Assembly: GCA_016932955.1 (NCBI GenBank)
Contig: JAFGBV010000004.1
Coordinates: 22,231 to 86,230 of the forward strand
Reading direction: 5' to 3'
DNA from: Anaerolineales bacterium
Lineage (GTDB): Bacteria; Chloroflexota; Anaerolineae; Anaerolineales; UBA4823
Length of the DNA: 64,000 nucleotides
Both the position numbers and the translations under genes were made by a program. Below the pieces are notes generated by a model. The model had not been told where the DNA came from, ran no database searches, and saw only the letters and a list, made by a program, of their open reading frames with translations. Shown here one piece after another: positions 44,874 through 54,153 of this stretch (positions are counted from its first letter, which is position 1; each line of letters starts with the position of its first letter).

Positions 44874-46571
44874 TTACATTTTCCTGGGCAAGATCATCCA
44901 CAACAAGATGATAGCTGCCCCACCTCCCATCAAGCCTGCCAGCAAATCCTCGCCAGCAAGGTAGAGTTGGATACTGCCCAGCAAGAGCGCAGCAAATATG
45001 ATAGCCGCGGCTGCCCGTGAGACGGCTCTCTGCAAGCGGCTCACACGGGTTTGCAGCTCAGGATCACGCACGACCAACTGTCCCTTTTCCGCCTGGCTCA
45101 AGACCGCCTCTGCACGAGTGGGCAAGGACCATAAGCGGCGCGCCATTGCCCCTAATTCTCCCAGCCAGGCTTCGATTCCGGCAGGGGCTTCTTCCGAGAG
45201 AAGTTTTTTAGAGAAAGGGATCAGGTGATTGAATAGATTGAACTCTGGGTCAAGGCCAGTGCACATTCCAGACAGGATACCAATGGCGCGCACCAAAAAG
45301 ATGATATCCTGAGGCACCTGGAAAGGCAGGTCATAGACCAATTGACGGAACTCGCCAGCAAAGTCGGTCAGTTCCTGAACGCTGACATTGGTCAGATCGC
45401 TCATACTCTTCCCCCAGAAGCGTTTGAAAATCTCTGCCTCAGCCTTTTCCAGCAATTCCAGATCAGCGCTGGGCAGCAAAACGCCCATCATCTGGTAAGA
45501 GCGCACCATGCGCTGGGCATCCTGTGTGCCGACGGCAATAATCAGCTCACGCATCCCGGCGCGCATTTCGGGCTGGATGCGCCCCACCATGCCAAAGTCG
45601 ATGAAAGTCAACTGCCATGCCCGGCTACCCGGATCGCCACCCTGTATAGGCCGCACAAAGAGGTTGCCGGGGTGAGGGTCAGCATGAAAAAAACCATCAT
45701 CAAATATCTGCTTGAAATATGCATTCAGCAGACGAGCAGCCACCTGACGCCGGTCGACGCCCGCAGCAGTGATTGCATCATAGTTAGTGATCTTAATCCC
45801 GCGCACATCCTCCAGGGTAAGTACACGGCGCGTAGTATAGGTCCAGACCACGCGCGGCACCAGAATCGTGGGATTAGCCTTGAAATGGACCGCGAATGTT
45901 TCTGCGTTGCGGCCTTCGGCTAGGTAATCAATCTCTTCGTAAAGGGTGCGGGTAAACTCAACCAGTAGGGCGGGCACGTCTGCTCGCCGGCGAATAGGTG
46001 GGTAGCGGTGCAGCCAGTTGCCCACAGTGCGCAATGCTGCCAGGTCAGTGGCAATGATCCGCTCGATCTCCGGTCGCTGTACCTTTACGACTACCTCCAA
46101 GAACTCTGGGGCGCCTGGTGGCGCATTGTCCTGTTCAAGTGTATTAGCTGTTTGGTATGATGGCAGGCGCGCTTGGTGTACCTGACCAAGTGAAGCAGCG
46201 GCTAATGGCTGCTCATCAAAAAAGTCGAACTTCTCAGCCAAAGGCAGGCCAAGCTCAGCTTCAGCTACGCGACGAATATCCTCAAAACTTTCTGCGGGCA
46301 CCTCATCCTGCAAGCCTTCTAGCTCAGCGGTGATTTCGCGGGGCAACACATCCACACGGGAGGAGAGGAACTGCCCAACCTTGATCAGCACGCCCCCCAT
46401 GGCAACAGCCAGGGCGCGGTACTGGCGGGCGACCTGCAGTAAGCGTTCACTACGCGTGCGCGCCGCCAGCCGGCTCAGACCCAGGCGCGGCAGCAACAAA
46501 TCCCAGAATGCTATTGAGATCAGCACCCGGGCAAAAAAAGTGACAATGCGTCGATATCGCGAGCGCAGCAA
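44874..46571 (-). CDS. UbiB/ABC1-family atypical kinase
   Basis: 565 residues from a TTG start; an in-frame TAA lies just upstream, and AAAGG at a fitting distance supports the TTG. The family signature KxGQ appears as LIKVGQFLSSR, the Ala-rich nucleotide loop as AAASLGQVHQARL, the lysine in VVVKVQRPEIERI, and the catalytic loop as FFHADPHPGNLF, with IDFGMVG as the metal-binding motif. Two membrane helices end the protein. ABC1 kinases support quinone or lipid metabolism; a role in menaquinone use here is inferred. Confidence 0.9.
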   Translation of the reverse strand: MLRSRYRRIVTFFARVLISIAFWDLLLPRLGLSRLAARTRSERLLQVARQYRALAVAMGGVLIKVGQFLSSRVDVLPREITAELEGLQDEVPAESFEDIRRVAEAELGLPLAEKFDFFDEQPLAAASLGQVHQARLPSYQTANTLEQDNAPPGAPEFLEVVVKVQRPEIERIIATDLAALRTVGNWLHRYPPIRRRADVPALLVEFTRTLYEEIDYLAEGRNAETFAVHFKANPTILVPRVVWTYTTRRVLTLEDVRGIKITNYDAITAAGVDRRQVAARLLNAYFKQIFDDGFFHADPHPGNLFVRPIQGGDPGSRAWQLTFIDFGMVGRIQPEMRAGMRELIIAVGTQDAQRMVRSYQMMGVLLPSADLELLEKAEAEIFKRFWGKSMSDLTNVSVQELTDFAGEFRQLVYDLPFQVPQDIIFLVRAIGILSGMCTGLDPEFNLFNHLIPFSKKLLSEEAPAGIEAWLGELGAMARRLWSLPTRAEAVLSQAEKGQLVVRDPELQTRVSRLQRAVSRAAAAIIFAALLLGSIQLYLAGEDLLAGLMGGGAAIILLWMILPRKM

Positions 46572-46583
46572 AAAGAGCTGCCT

Positions 46584-47408
46584 TTAAACGATCAAAACTG
46601 AACAAGAAGCCCGGTTAAGCAGTTGGTCTGTAACATCGTCCAAGAGAATACCTAACCAGCGGTTTTGACCAGGTTGGTGATGGGAACCAACCACCAGAAG
46701 ATCATAATGCTGTTCAGCCAGTTCGGCTAATACCTCATCGACCACCAGACCATGGCGTAGGCGGGGTACAATCTGCCCCTGGACGCCAACCTTGCGCAGT
46801 TCCTCTTGGGCAGCCTGAAGGTGCTTCCCCTCCCGGGTGTTGCGCCGGATAGCAGTCTCAGCATCGCCATACAGATCCTCGCTCGCCTGCGTGCGCAGCG
46901 CCACCTGCGACATCACATGAAGCAATCCTACTTCAGAGGGCAAATTGGCAATCAGCTTTCCACCAACGCGCAGCGTCTCAACCGAAGGAGCTTCGGCGCC
47001 AGTGCAGAACAACACCCTCTGCAGCGATTGCGGCATACCGCGCACCACCAGCAGGTGTGTCTGGATGCGACGCGCAAGCCGGGTAGCTGTTGTGCCAAGC
47101 TTGATCAGGGGCAGCCTGCGGTCATCCCGCCACCCAATCACCACCAGCCCGTAATCATTCTCCTGGGTCTCCACCAGAATCTGATCAACCGGGTGACCCT
47201 GGCGGATGCATTGCCGCAGAGATAGACCAACATCCCCAAGCGCCGCCGTGATGCGTTCCATCGAAGCGACCAGGTTTGAGCGGTCTCCTTCGGATTCACT
47301 CACGCCCAGTAGCGTAACACTGGCATCGGCGAGCAATCCCAACTGCCTGAGCAAGCCAGCAGCCTGCTCAGCTGAGGGAGAACCATCCGTACAAATTAAT
47401 ATGTTCAT
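46584..47408 (-). CDS. Universal stress protein, two UspA domains
   Basis: 274 residues: two UspA-like alpha/beta domains (about 1-125 and 145-274). Domain 1 begins MNILICTDGSPSAEQA and has GTTATRLARRIQTHLLVV; domain 2 ends DQLLNRASCSVLIV. The usual ATP-binding GxxG-x9-G(S/T) pattern is incomplete in both (VVGSHHQPGQN lacks the later GS), so ATP binding is uncertain. It sits 12 bases before the UbiB-like gene and 13 bases after the cotransporter-like gene on the minus strand, probably one operon. Confidence 0.85.
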   Translation of the reverse strand: MNILICTDGSPSAEQAAGLLRQLGLLADASVTLLGVSESEGDRSNLVASMERITAALGDVGLSLRQCIRQGHPVDQILVETQENDYGLVVIGWRDDRRLPLIKLGTTATRLARRIQTHLLVVRGMPQSLQRVLFCTGAEAPSVETLRVGGKLIANLPSEVGLLHVMSQVALRTQASEDLYGDAETAIRRNTREGKHLQAAQEELRKVGVQGQIVPRLRHGLVVDEVLAELAEQHYDLLVVGSHHQPGQNRWLGILLDDVTDQLLNRASCSVLIV

Positions 47409-47421
47409 AGATCAACACTCC

Positions 47422-48516
47422 TTATCCAAAGATGATTAGAGCAAAAGGGAACAAGAAAATGGTCACCACGTAAGCAACCAGGAATTGCCGCCGGTGACCC
47501 AGGAATGACACCAACCTTTCCAGGAAACGCTCATAGAACCGGAAACCTACCAGTAAGATCAGCAGTGAAACCACCGTCACGCTGATTATCTGCACCAGCA
47601 CCACGGTAACAGCAGCAGGGTTTGCTAGCAAAGCTGCGGCGATCAATGTGTCAATGAAGGTGGTGATATTTGCCCCCAGAATATAGGGGATTACATTCTC
47701 ACGCCGGACATAGCCACGCACTGAAAGTGGGACCAGGAGGCTGAGCGACACCGAGACCGACATGGTGAGCGAGGTGATCACTGCTCCCAGGACAAATGTA
47801 ACCGCAGGGCGATATAACACATGATGTACCATGCCCAGTCTTGTCTCTTCCAGGTGAACTTCCGGCACCACCTTATCGAACAGCCACAAACTGAACAAAA
47901 TAAGCAAAAAGCCTGCCGGGAATAAAAACCAGGCAGGCACCATTGTTTCAAGCAATACCAGCAGGGGGCGTAAGAGCACCTCAAATGGGGAATTCAGATC
48001 TGGATTTGCCTGAAGCTGCCAGCTCTGCAGGAATGAGCTGGACAGTAATGAAAATCCCAGCAGCAGCACAAATGGGTAGATTGTCTGCGTGACCAGTAAG
48101 GAGAGCAAACCCACGCTAAGGCTCAGGTCGCGATGCTTACCACGCAGCATATAGACAAAGCCCACCAGCAATACAATGAAGGCCGCACCCAGGCGCGATC
48201 CAGCAACCATAGCAAAAGCTTCCAGCATAGAAAGAACCTTTGCATCCAGCAGGGTTAATGATGTTGCAGCGACAGGAGAGCCAGAGAGGGCGATATTGGC
48301 AGACAACCAGCCAAATCCAAGAGCGCTGGCAGGGCTGTCAACAGAAAACGTATTGCGGATGAACGGAGCAAGCGGACCAGCACCCTCTTTCATCAAGATC
48401 AGCGATAACACAAACAGGGCCACACTGACCAGGGCGCCCAGCACGCGCCGGGCAATGGAGGGCCACTGCCGTTTACGAACGGGATGTTTCGAGGGCGGTC
48501 GGTCGTTTCCAGGCAC
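47422..48516 (-). CDS. Na/Pi-cotransporter-like membrane protein
   Basis: 364 residues from GTG 48516 with AAGGATT upstream. A basic N-terminus is followed by about nine membrane helices. Two repeats appear, with ALSGSPVAATSLTLLDAKVL in the first and YILGANITTFIDTLIAAALL in the second, resembling the QSSS and GANIGTT motifs of the Na/Pi cotransporter family (NptA/PF02690). The QSSSA motif is replaced (SMSVSVSLSL), so the substrate may differ. Divergent from the Cys-rich gene. Confidence 0.7.
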   Translation of the reverse strand: MPGNDRPPSKHPVRKRQWPSIARRVLGALVSVALFVLSLILMKEGAGPLAPFIRNTFSVDSPASALGFGWLSANIALSGSPVAATSLTLLDAKVLSMLEAFAMVAGSRLGAAFIVLLVGFVYMLRGKHRDLSLSVGLLSLLVTQTIYPFVLLLGFSLLSSSFLQSWQLQANPDLNSPFEVLLRPLLVLLETMVPAWFLFPAGFLLILFSLWLFDKVVPEVHLEETRLGMVHHVLYRPAVTFVLGAVITSLTMSVSVSLSLLVPLSVRGYVRRENVIPYILGANITTFIDTLIAAALLANPAAVTVVLVQIISVTVVSLLILLVGFRFYERFLERLVSFLGHRRQFLVAYVVTIFLFPFALIIFG

Positions 48517-48584
48517 AAGTAATCCTTTCTTGAATCAACCTTACTATTTTACCCTAACACAGTTTTTGTGGTATCCTATCTCCT

Positions 48585-49286
48585 ATGTCTGAACTCACCC
48601 CAGCAGATTTTCCTGCTCTGTATGCGGGTTTCGATGCACCGATCAGCGCATTGGATTGTGGTGAACGGTGCGCGCCATACAATGAACAGAGAATCCCGTT
48701 CTGCTGCGATACACGGCACGCCATCCCTTCGGCATACCTGGCAGAGTGGGATTACCTGCAGGCCCACACTGGCTTATGGCACCCATGGCAAGCCCCCCAG
48801 CCACGCGACACTGCGCGGCTGGCCTCCCAGGCAGCACCCAACCAGGTGCTGATCGAGTGCCAGGGGCATACCCATTGCCAGCGCTCGTTCCGCTCGCTTA
48901 CCTGCCGGGCATTTCCATTTTTCCCCTATCTCACGAGAGAGGGAGAATTTATCGGTCTCTCCTACTATTGGGAATACGAAGATCGCTGCTGGGTGATCAG
49001 CAATTTACAATCTGTTTCCACGGATTACCTAGCCCAGTTTGTTCACACCTTCGATAAAATCTTGTCCGCCCAACCACAAGATCGCCAAAGCTATCGTTAC
49101 CATGCGACAGTCACGCGCCGGGTGTTCAGCCGTCACAAGCGCGCCATTACCCTGCTGCATCGAAACGGGAACGCCTACAAGGTCAGCCCTGGTTCGGGCA
49201 GGCTGCGGCGGGTGGCAGTTGAGAGCCTGCCCAAGTTTGGTCCGTATGCCACAACCGCCTGGTTGACCTTCCCCGATGAGGCTTAG
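48585..49286 (+). CDS. Cys- and His-rich hypothetical protein (YkgJ-like spacing)
   Basis: 233 residues, soluble. Cysteines are clustered: C24-x3-C28, C38-C39, C75 and C81 area ([11 protein letters not shown]) and C89 ([11 protein letters not shown]). The pattern C-R-xF-P, with cysteines before it, is reminiscent of YkgJ-type iron or zinc chelating proteins. The C-terminal half has aromatic and basic residues without a known motif. The ABC exporter gene starts 11 bases before its stop, which suggests that the protein acts with the exporter. I do not recognise the family with confidence. Confidence 0.6.
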   Translation: MSELTPADFPALYAGFDAPISALDCGERCAPYNEQRIPFCCDTRHAIPSAYLAEWDYLQAHTGLWHPWQAPQPRDTARLASQAAPNQVLIECQGHTHCQRSFRSLTCRAFPFFPYLTREGEFIGLSYYWEYEDRCWVISNLQSVSTDYLAQFVHTFDKILSAQPQDRQSYRYHATVTRRVFSRHKRAITLLHRNGNAYKVSPGSGRLRRVAVESLPKFGPYATTAWLTFPDEA

Positions 49287-51054
49287 CCGGATGAGCACAT
49301 CTGCCATTTCCGCTGAGTTCACCCTGCCCAAGCGCTGGCAATCTAACCGGCGCGGTCCGGTGCGCTGGGTGCTCTCGCACCTGAAACGCCAGTGGCTGAT
49401 GATGATCATGATGATTATTGGCGCAATCGGCAATGCTGCCCTGGCCGCGTTGGTGCCGGTGATGGTCGGGAGAGCCTTTAATGCCATCAGCACAACGCCG
49501 CCGCAAACCTCCCCCTTGCTGGGGATCGCGCTGCTGATCGGTGGCACGCAAATCGTGCGCGGCATCCTGCAACTAGGACGCAACTTTGGCTCTGAGCTGA
49601 TTGCTCAGCGCATCGAGCGGGATGTGCGCGAGGAATTGTACACCAGCCTGCTGGGAAAAAGCATGACCTTCCATTCCCTCCAGCCGGTGGGCGATACAAT
49701 GGCGCGGGCGACGAACGATGTGCGCGAAGTGAACTTCATGTTCAGCCCCGGCATCAACCTCGTTTTCGGCTCAGTCAATTTCATGATCATGCCGCTGATC
49801 CTCGCCCCCAGCTATCACCCCGCGTTGATCCTCACCCCACTGCTGTTCATCACCGGATATTTCCTTTCCCTCTGGCAATACCTGCGCGAGCTGAAGCCGA
49901 TCACCAATGAAGTGCGCATGGCTTTTGGCCAATTGAACACCCGCCTGGCAGAAGCCTTGGATGGCATCGAAACCGTCAAAGGCATGGCGCAAGAATGCAA
50001 CGAGGTGGATCGCTTTGGCACCAATGCCCGCAGATTTCGCGATGCTTTCGTCCACCAGGGCGATGTGGAAGCGCGCTTTCTGCCCATGCTGCTGCTGGGG
50101 CTGGCAGAGGCCTTTGGTTTTCTCCATGCCATCCTGCTCTACCGCCAGGGTTTGCTAAGTGTGGGGGATGTGGTGGCTTATTTTGGCCTCATCCAGTTAT
50201 TTGGCTTTCCAACCTTCACCTCCCTGTTTGCCTATTCACAGGTGTCTTTGGGTATTGCCAGTGCGCGGCGTATCCTGGAATTGATCAATCGGGAAACAGA
50301 CCTCGACCAAAATGCCAGCGGATATGCTGGTGAGATGAGAGGCGAGATAGAATTTCGCAATGTAACCTTTGCATACGAAGGCAGCGAGCCCACCCTGGAG
50401 AATATCTCCATCCATGTCCGTCCGGGGCAAACCGTTGCCATTGTCGGGCAGACAGGAGCCGGAAAAACTACCCTGATGAAGCTGATCAACCGCACTTATG
50501 ATACTAATCAAGGGCAAGTTCTGGTGGATGGAATGGATGTGCGCGAGTGGAATTTGGAGACACTGCGCCGTAATATTTCAATCATCGAGCAGGATATATT
50601 CCTTTTCTCTCGCAACATTGCTGAAAATATCGCCTTTGGCCAGCCGGGCGCTGATCAGGAAGCAGTGGAGGCAGCAGCCCTGGCTGCCCAGGCACACGAA
50701 TTCATCCAAAGTTTCAATGAGAGTTACCAGACCATCATCGGCGAGCGCGGAGTGACCCTTTCAGGCGGTCAGCGCCAACGCCTGGCCCTGGCGCGTGCTT
50801 TTCTTACCGACCCGCGCATTCTCATCCTGGATGACTCAACCAGTTCGATTGACAGCGCCACGGAAGATAAGATCCAGCGCGCCATCTTCGCTGCGGCGCG
50901 CGGACGCACCACCTTTATCATTACCCACCGTCTCTCCCAGATCCGCTGGGCAGATCTGATCATCGTGCTGCGCCAGGGAAAGATCGCCGCCATCGGTAAT
51001 CATGATGAGCTCATGCAACAATCTGAGGCATATCGACGCATTTTCACTGAGTAA
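49276..51054 (+). CDS. ABC exporter half-transporter, degenerate catalytic site
   Basis: 592 residues (ATG 49276; ATG 49291 possible). Six membrane helices (about 30-320) form a type IV exporter domain. The nucleotide domain has Walker [10 protein letters not shown] near 390, canonical LSGGQ signature near 494 and Walker [13 protein letters not shown] near 515. The catalytic Glu after Walker B is Asp, the mark of the non-hydrolysing half of heterodimeric exporters such as TM287/288. H-loop ITHRLS is intact. The partner half follows after five bases. Substrate unknown. Confidence 0.92.
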   Translation: MRLSRMSTSAISAEFTLPKRWQSNRRGPVRWVLSHLKRQWLMMIMMIIGAIGNAALAALVPVMVGRAFNAISTTPPQTSPLLGIALLIGGTQIVRGILQLGRNFGSELIAQRIERDVREELYTSLLGKSMTFHSLQPVGDTMARATNDVREVNFMFSPGINLVFGSVNFMIMPLILAPSYHPALILTPLLFITGYFLSLWQYLRELKPITNEVRMAFGQLNTRLAEALDGIETVKGMAQECNEVDRFGTNARRFRDAFVHQGDVEARFLPMLLLGLAEAFGFLHAILLYRQGLLSVGDVVAYFGLIQLFGFPTFTSLFAYSQVSLGIASARRILELINRETDLDQNASGYAGEMRGEIEFRNVTFAYEGSEPTLENISIHVRPGQTVAIVGQTGAGKTTLMKLINRTYDTNQGQVLVDGMDVREWNLETLRRNISIIEQDIFLFSRNIAENIAFGQPGADQEAVEAAALAAQAHEFIQSFNESYQTIIGERGVTLSGGQRQRLALARAFLTDPRILILDDSTSSIDSATEDKIQRAIFAAARGRTTFIITHRLSQIRWADLIIVLRQGKIAAIGNHDELMQQSEAYRRIFTE

Positions 51055-51059
51055 CGATC

Positions 51060-52931
51060 ATGGGTTTCTTTTCAGGCTTAGATAACGAGGGCTACGACCG
51101 GCAGTATTCCGACCGCCAGTTGTTTACCAGGATGGCAGCATATTTTCGTCCGCATGTACGCCGGTTGGTAGCCATCACCCTGCTGCTGCTGGTGATCTCC
51201 CTCACAGGCGCTGCGCTGCCCGTTATCGTAGCGCGCGGATTAGATATGCTGGCTCAGCAACCAACCCTGCCGGTGATCTTGGGGCTCTTTGCCATCGTTC
51301 TGAGTGCAGGGGTGATCAACTGGGTGGTGAACTGGCTGAGGCGGCGTCTCACCGTGCGCACCATTGGCGATGTAGAACTGAGCCTGCGCACTGAAGCATT
51401 CAACGCAGCAGCCGTTCACGATCTTTCATTTTACGATGAATTCTCCTCTGGCCGAATTGTCTCGCGCATCACCTCAGACACCAAGGATTTTGGCAACGTG
51501 GTGGTGTTGATCACCGATCTGATCTCGCAGGTTGTGCAGGCAGTGATCCTGGGCGCGGTGCTGGTCATGGTGGAGTGGCGGCTTTCTCTCTATCTGTTTG
51601 CCTTCCTGCCAATTGTATTCTTGTTCGCAGTGAGCTTTCGCCGCCTGGCGCGTTCCGTCACCCGGCAGGGTATGCGTGCAATGGCCAATGTCAACGCGTC
51701 GATCAAGGAATCGGTCAGTGGGATCGCCGTAGCAAAGAACTTCCGCCAGGAGACTTCCATCTTCGAAGGCTTCGACGCTGCCAACCAACAGTCGTATCGA
51801 GTAAATGTGCGACGGGGATTTGTGCTTTCATTAGTCTTTCCGACCCTGAACGCGCTGGGCGGCATTGGCACAGCCATCCTGGTATATGTTGGCGGGATGA
51901 GCGCTGCACAGGGTTTTGTCACTGCCGGCGCGTGGTACTTGTTCTTGCAAAGCATGGATCGCTTCTTCTTCCCGGTACTCAACTTATCTTCCTTTTGGGC
52001 GCAAGTGCAAAACGGGCTTTCGGCTGCGGAGCGCGTTTTTGCTTTGATCGATGCAGAGGCGGCTGTCATCCAAACAGATAACCTGCCCGCGCCGCGCTTA
52101 CAAGGCGAAATCCGCTTCGAACGCGTGTGGTTTCACTATAAAACCGGCGAAGCCGTTCTGGAAGATTTCAACCTGCACATCTGCCCAGGAGAGAATATCG
52201 CATTAGTGGGGCACACCGGCGCTGGGAAAACCTCGATCGCCAAGCTCATCGCCCGTTTCTACGAATTCCAAGAGGGGCAGATCCTAATCGATAGACACGA
52301 CATCCGTTCTTTTGATTTAATTGATTACCGCCGCCAGTTAGGCATTGTCTCTCAAATTCCTTTCCTGTTCTCCGGCACAGTAGCCGAGAATATCTGCTAT
52401 GCCTGCACGGATGGCATCGACCTGGCGAAGATCGAGGCACTTGCCCGACAGATTGGGGAGGGTGAATGGCTGAGCACCCTGCCGCAGGGGCTGCAAACCG
52501 AAGTGGGTGAGCGCGGCGGGCGCCTCTCCATGGGACAGCGCCAACTGGTTTCACTGATGCGAGTGCTGGTACAAAAGCCGGCGATCTTTATCCTGGATGA
52601 GGCCACCGCCAGCATTGATCCGTTCACCGAGTGGCAAATCCAGCAGGCGTTAAATATGATCCTCGCCCGTTCCACCAGCATCCTGATCGCCCACCGCCTC
52701 TCCACCGTCAAAGCTGCTGACCGTATCCTGGTACTGGAAAAAGGGCGCCTGATCGAAGAAGGCAGCCATCATTCTTTGCTGGCGCAGGGTGGGCATTATG
52801 CTCACCTGTACAATACTTATTTCCGCCACCAATCCCTGGAATATAAGCCGGAAGGCCTAGATGCTTACCTGGCAGAACGTCAGCGCATAAGAGCCGAAAA
52901 TGAACCCATACTTCCAACCCACCCTGCGTGA
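51060..52931 (+). CDS. ABC exporter half-transporter, catalytic half
   Basis: 623 residues. Six membrane helices in the first 330 residues, then Walker A GHTGAGKTS near 383, signature LSMGQRQ near 489, Walker B IFILDEATASID near 510 with catalytic Glu, and H-loop IAHRLS. The signature is altered (LSMGQ), which pairs with the weak Walker B of the preceding half: together they form one competent and one degenerate ATP site. A C-terminal extension of about 50 residues is charged. The next gene begins within its last 32 bases. Confidence 0.93.
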   Translation: MGFFSGLDNEGYDRQYSDRQLFTRMAAYFRPHVRRLVAITLLLLVISLTGAALPVIVARGLDMLAQQPTLPVILGLFAIVLSAGVINWVVNWLRRRLTVRTIGDVELSLRTEAFNAAAVHDLSFYDEFSSGRIVSRITSDTKDFGNVVVLITDLISQVVQAVILGAVLVMVEWRLSLYLFAFLPIVFLFAVSFRRLARSVTRQGMRAMANVNASIKESVSGIAVAKNFRQETSIFEGFDAANQQSYRVNVRRGFVLSLVFPTLNALGGIGTAILVYVGGMSAAQGFVTAGAWYLFLQSMDRFFFPVLNLSSFWAQVQNGLSAAERVFALIDAEAAVIQTDNLPAPRLQGEIRFERVWFHYKTGEAVLEDFNLHICPGENIALVGHTGAGKTSIAKLIARFYEFQEGQILIDRHDIRSFDLIDYRRQLGIVSQIPFLFSGTVAENICYACTDGIDLAKIEALARQIGEGEWLSTLPQGLQTEVGERGGRLSMGQRQLVSLMRVLVQKPAIFILDEATASIDPFTEWQIQQALNMILARSTSILIAHRLSTVKAADRILVLEKGRLIEEGSHHSLLAQGGHYAHLYNTYFRHQSLEYKPEGLDAYLAERQRIRAENEPILPTHPA

Positions 52932-54117
52932 GGGGCATCCGGATTTTCTCGACCTGCCCTGGAGTCATTCGCTGGCAGAATGGACTGGAATCTGCCACCG
53001 CCTGGAAGAAGTACAGCGTGGTCTTTCACGCCACCCAGTTGTGTTCGTGAATTATGATGGCACCCTCTACGCGATCAAGGAGCTCCCCCCCTCTGTCGCC
53101 CAGGCAGAATATCAGATGCTGTGCGAGATGGAAGCCCTGCGCCTGCCCTGCGTGATGCCGGTAGGCCACGCCCAACTGCGCCTGGGGTCTGATCCTGCGA
53201 GCGCACTGATCACGCGCTACCTGGAAGGCTCAATCCCTTACCGCTCCTTGTTCATGCACAGCCATCTGGACCGCTACCGCGAGCATCTGCTGGATGCTAT
53301 GGCTGGCTTGCTGGTGCAATTGCACCTGGCTGGTATATATTGGGGAGATTGCTCATTATCGAACACCTTGTTTCGCCGCGATGCAGGCGCGCTGCAAGCT
53401 TATCTGGTGGATGCAGAAACTGCTGAAAGCCACCCGCCCCACCTCTCACCCATGCTGCGCTACCATGATCTTGAGATCATGGAAGAAAACCTCTCCGGTG
53501 ATCTGGCAGATTTAGCCACTCTCGGATACCTTTCAAGCGATTTCCCTATTCATGAGACTGGCACTTATATCCGCCAGCGTTATCGCGGCCTGTGGAGCGA
53601 GATAACACGCGAAGAGATCATCAACCCCGACGAACGTTACCGCGTGCAAGAACGCATCCGCTCCCTGAACGCCTTGGGCTTTTCCGTCAGGGATGTGGAA
53701 TTGCACGCCAATCAGGCTGGTGACAAATTGCGCCTGCGTATCTTCGTCACTGACCGTAATTTTCACCGCGACAGGCTGCTGGAGATCGCCGGTATCGAAG
53801 CGGAAGAATCGCAGGCACGCCAGATATTCAACGAAATCCAGGAACTGAAGGCGTATCTGTCTCAGGAGAATAACCGCAGTGTCCCGCTCAGTGCGGCAGC
53901 TTATCACTGGTTGGAAAATTATTATCAACCGGTTATTGCCCGACTACAGCCGTTGATCCATCGTGAAGCGACCTCGCAACCCACGCGTGACCCTGTCGAG
54001 CTGTATTGCCAGGTATTGGAGCACAAGTGGTTCCTTTCAGAGCGCGCCCAGCACGATGTCGGTCACCTGGCTGCGGTGGATGATTATTTGGATAAGTTTA
54101 GCCAGCAGAGCAGTTGA
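52900..54117 (+). CDS. DUF4032 protein with kinase-like (LPS-kinase-type) domain
   Basis: 405 residues. Residues 20-200 resemble a protein-kinase-like fold: VVFVNYDGTLYAIKELPP (ATP-binding lysine), ITRYLEGSIPYRSLF (hinge), GIYWGDCSLSNTLFR with the catalytic Asp near 150, and VDAETAE (metal-binding Asp). The C-terminal part (about 225-385) is the DUF4032 domain. Overlap with the ABC exporter gene and the shared direction suggest a shared operon, perhaps linking phosphorylation of a lipid or sugar with export (inference). Confidence 0.8.
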   Translation: MNPYFQPTLREGHPDFLDLPWSHSLAEWTGICHRLEEVQRGLSRHPVVFVNYDGTLYAIKELPPSVAQAEYQMLCEMEALRLPCVMPVGHAQLRLGSDPASALITRYLEGSIPYRSLFMHSHLDRYREHLLDAMAGLLVQLHLAGIYWGDCSLSNTLFRRDAGALQAYLVDAETAESHPPHLSPMLRYHDLEIMEENLSGDLADLATLGYLSSDFPIHETGTYIRQRYRGLWSEITREEIINPDERYRVQERIRSLNALGFSVRDVELHANQAGDKLRLRIFVTDRNFHRDRLLEIAGIEAEESQARQIFNEIQELKAYLSQENNRSVPLSAAAYHWLENYYQPVIARLQPLIHREATSQPTRDPVELYCQVLEHKWFLSERAQHDVGHLAAVDDYLDKFSQQSS

Positions 54118-54153
54118 CGAATTCCGTTGGCTAACATACAATAAGCAAATAGC

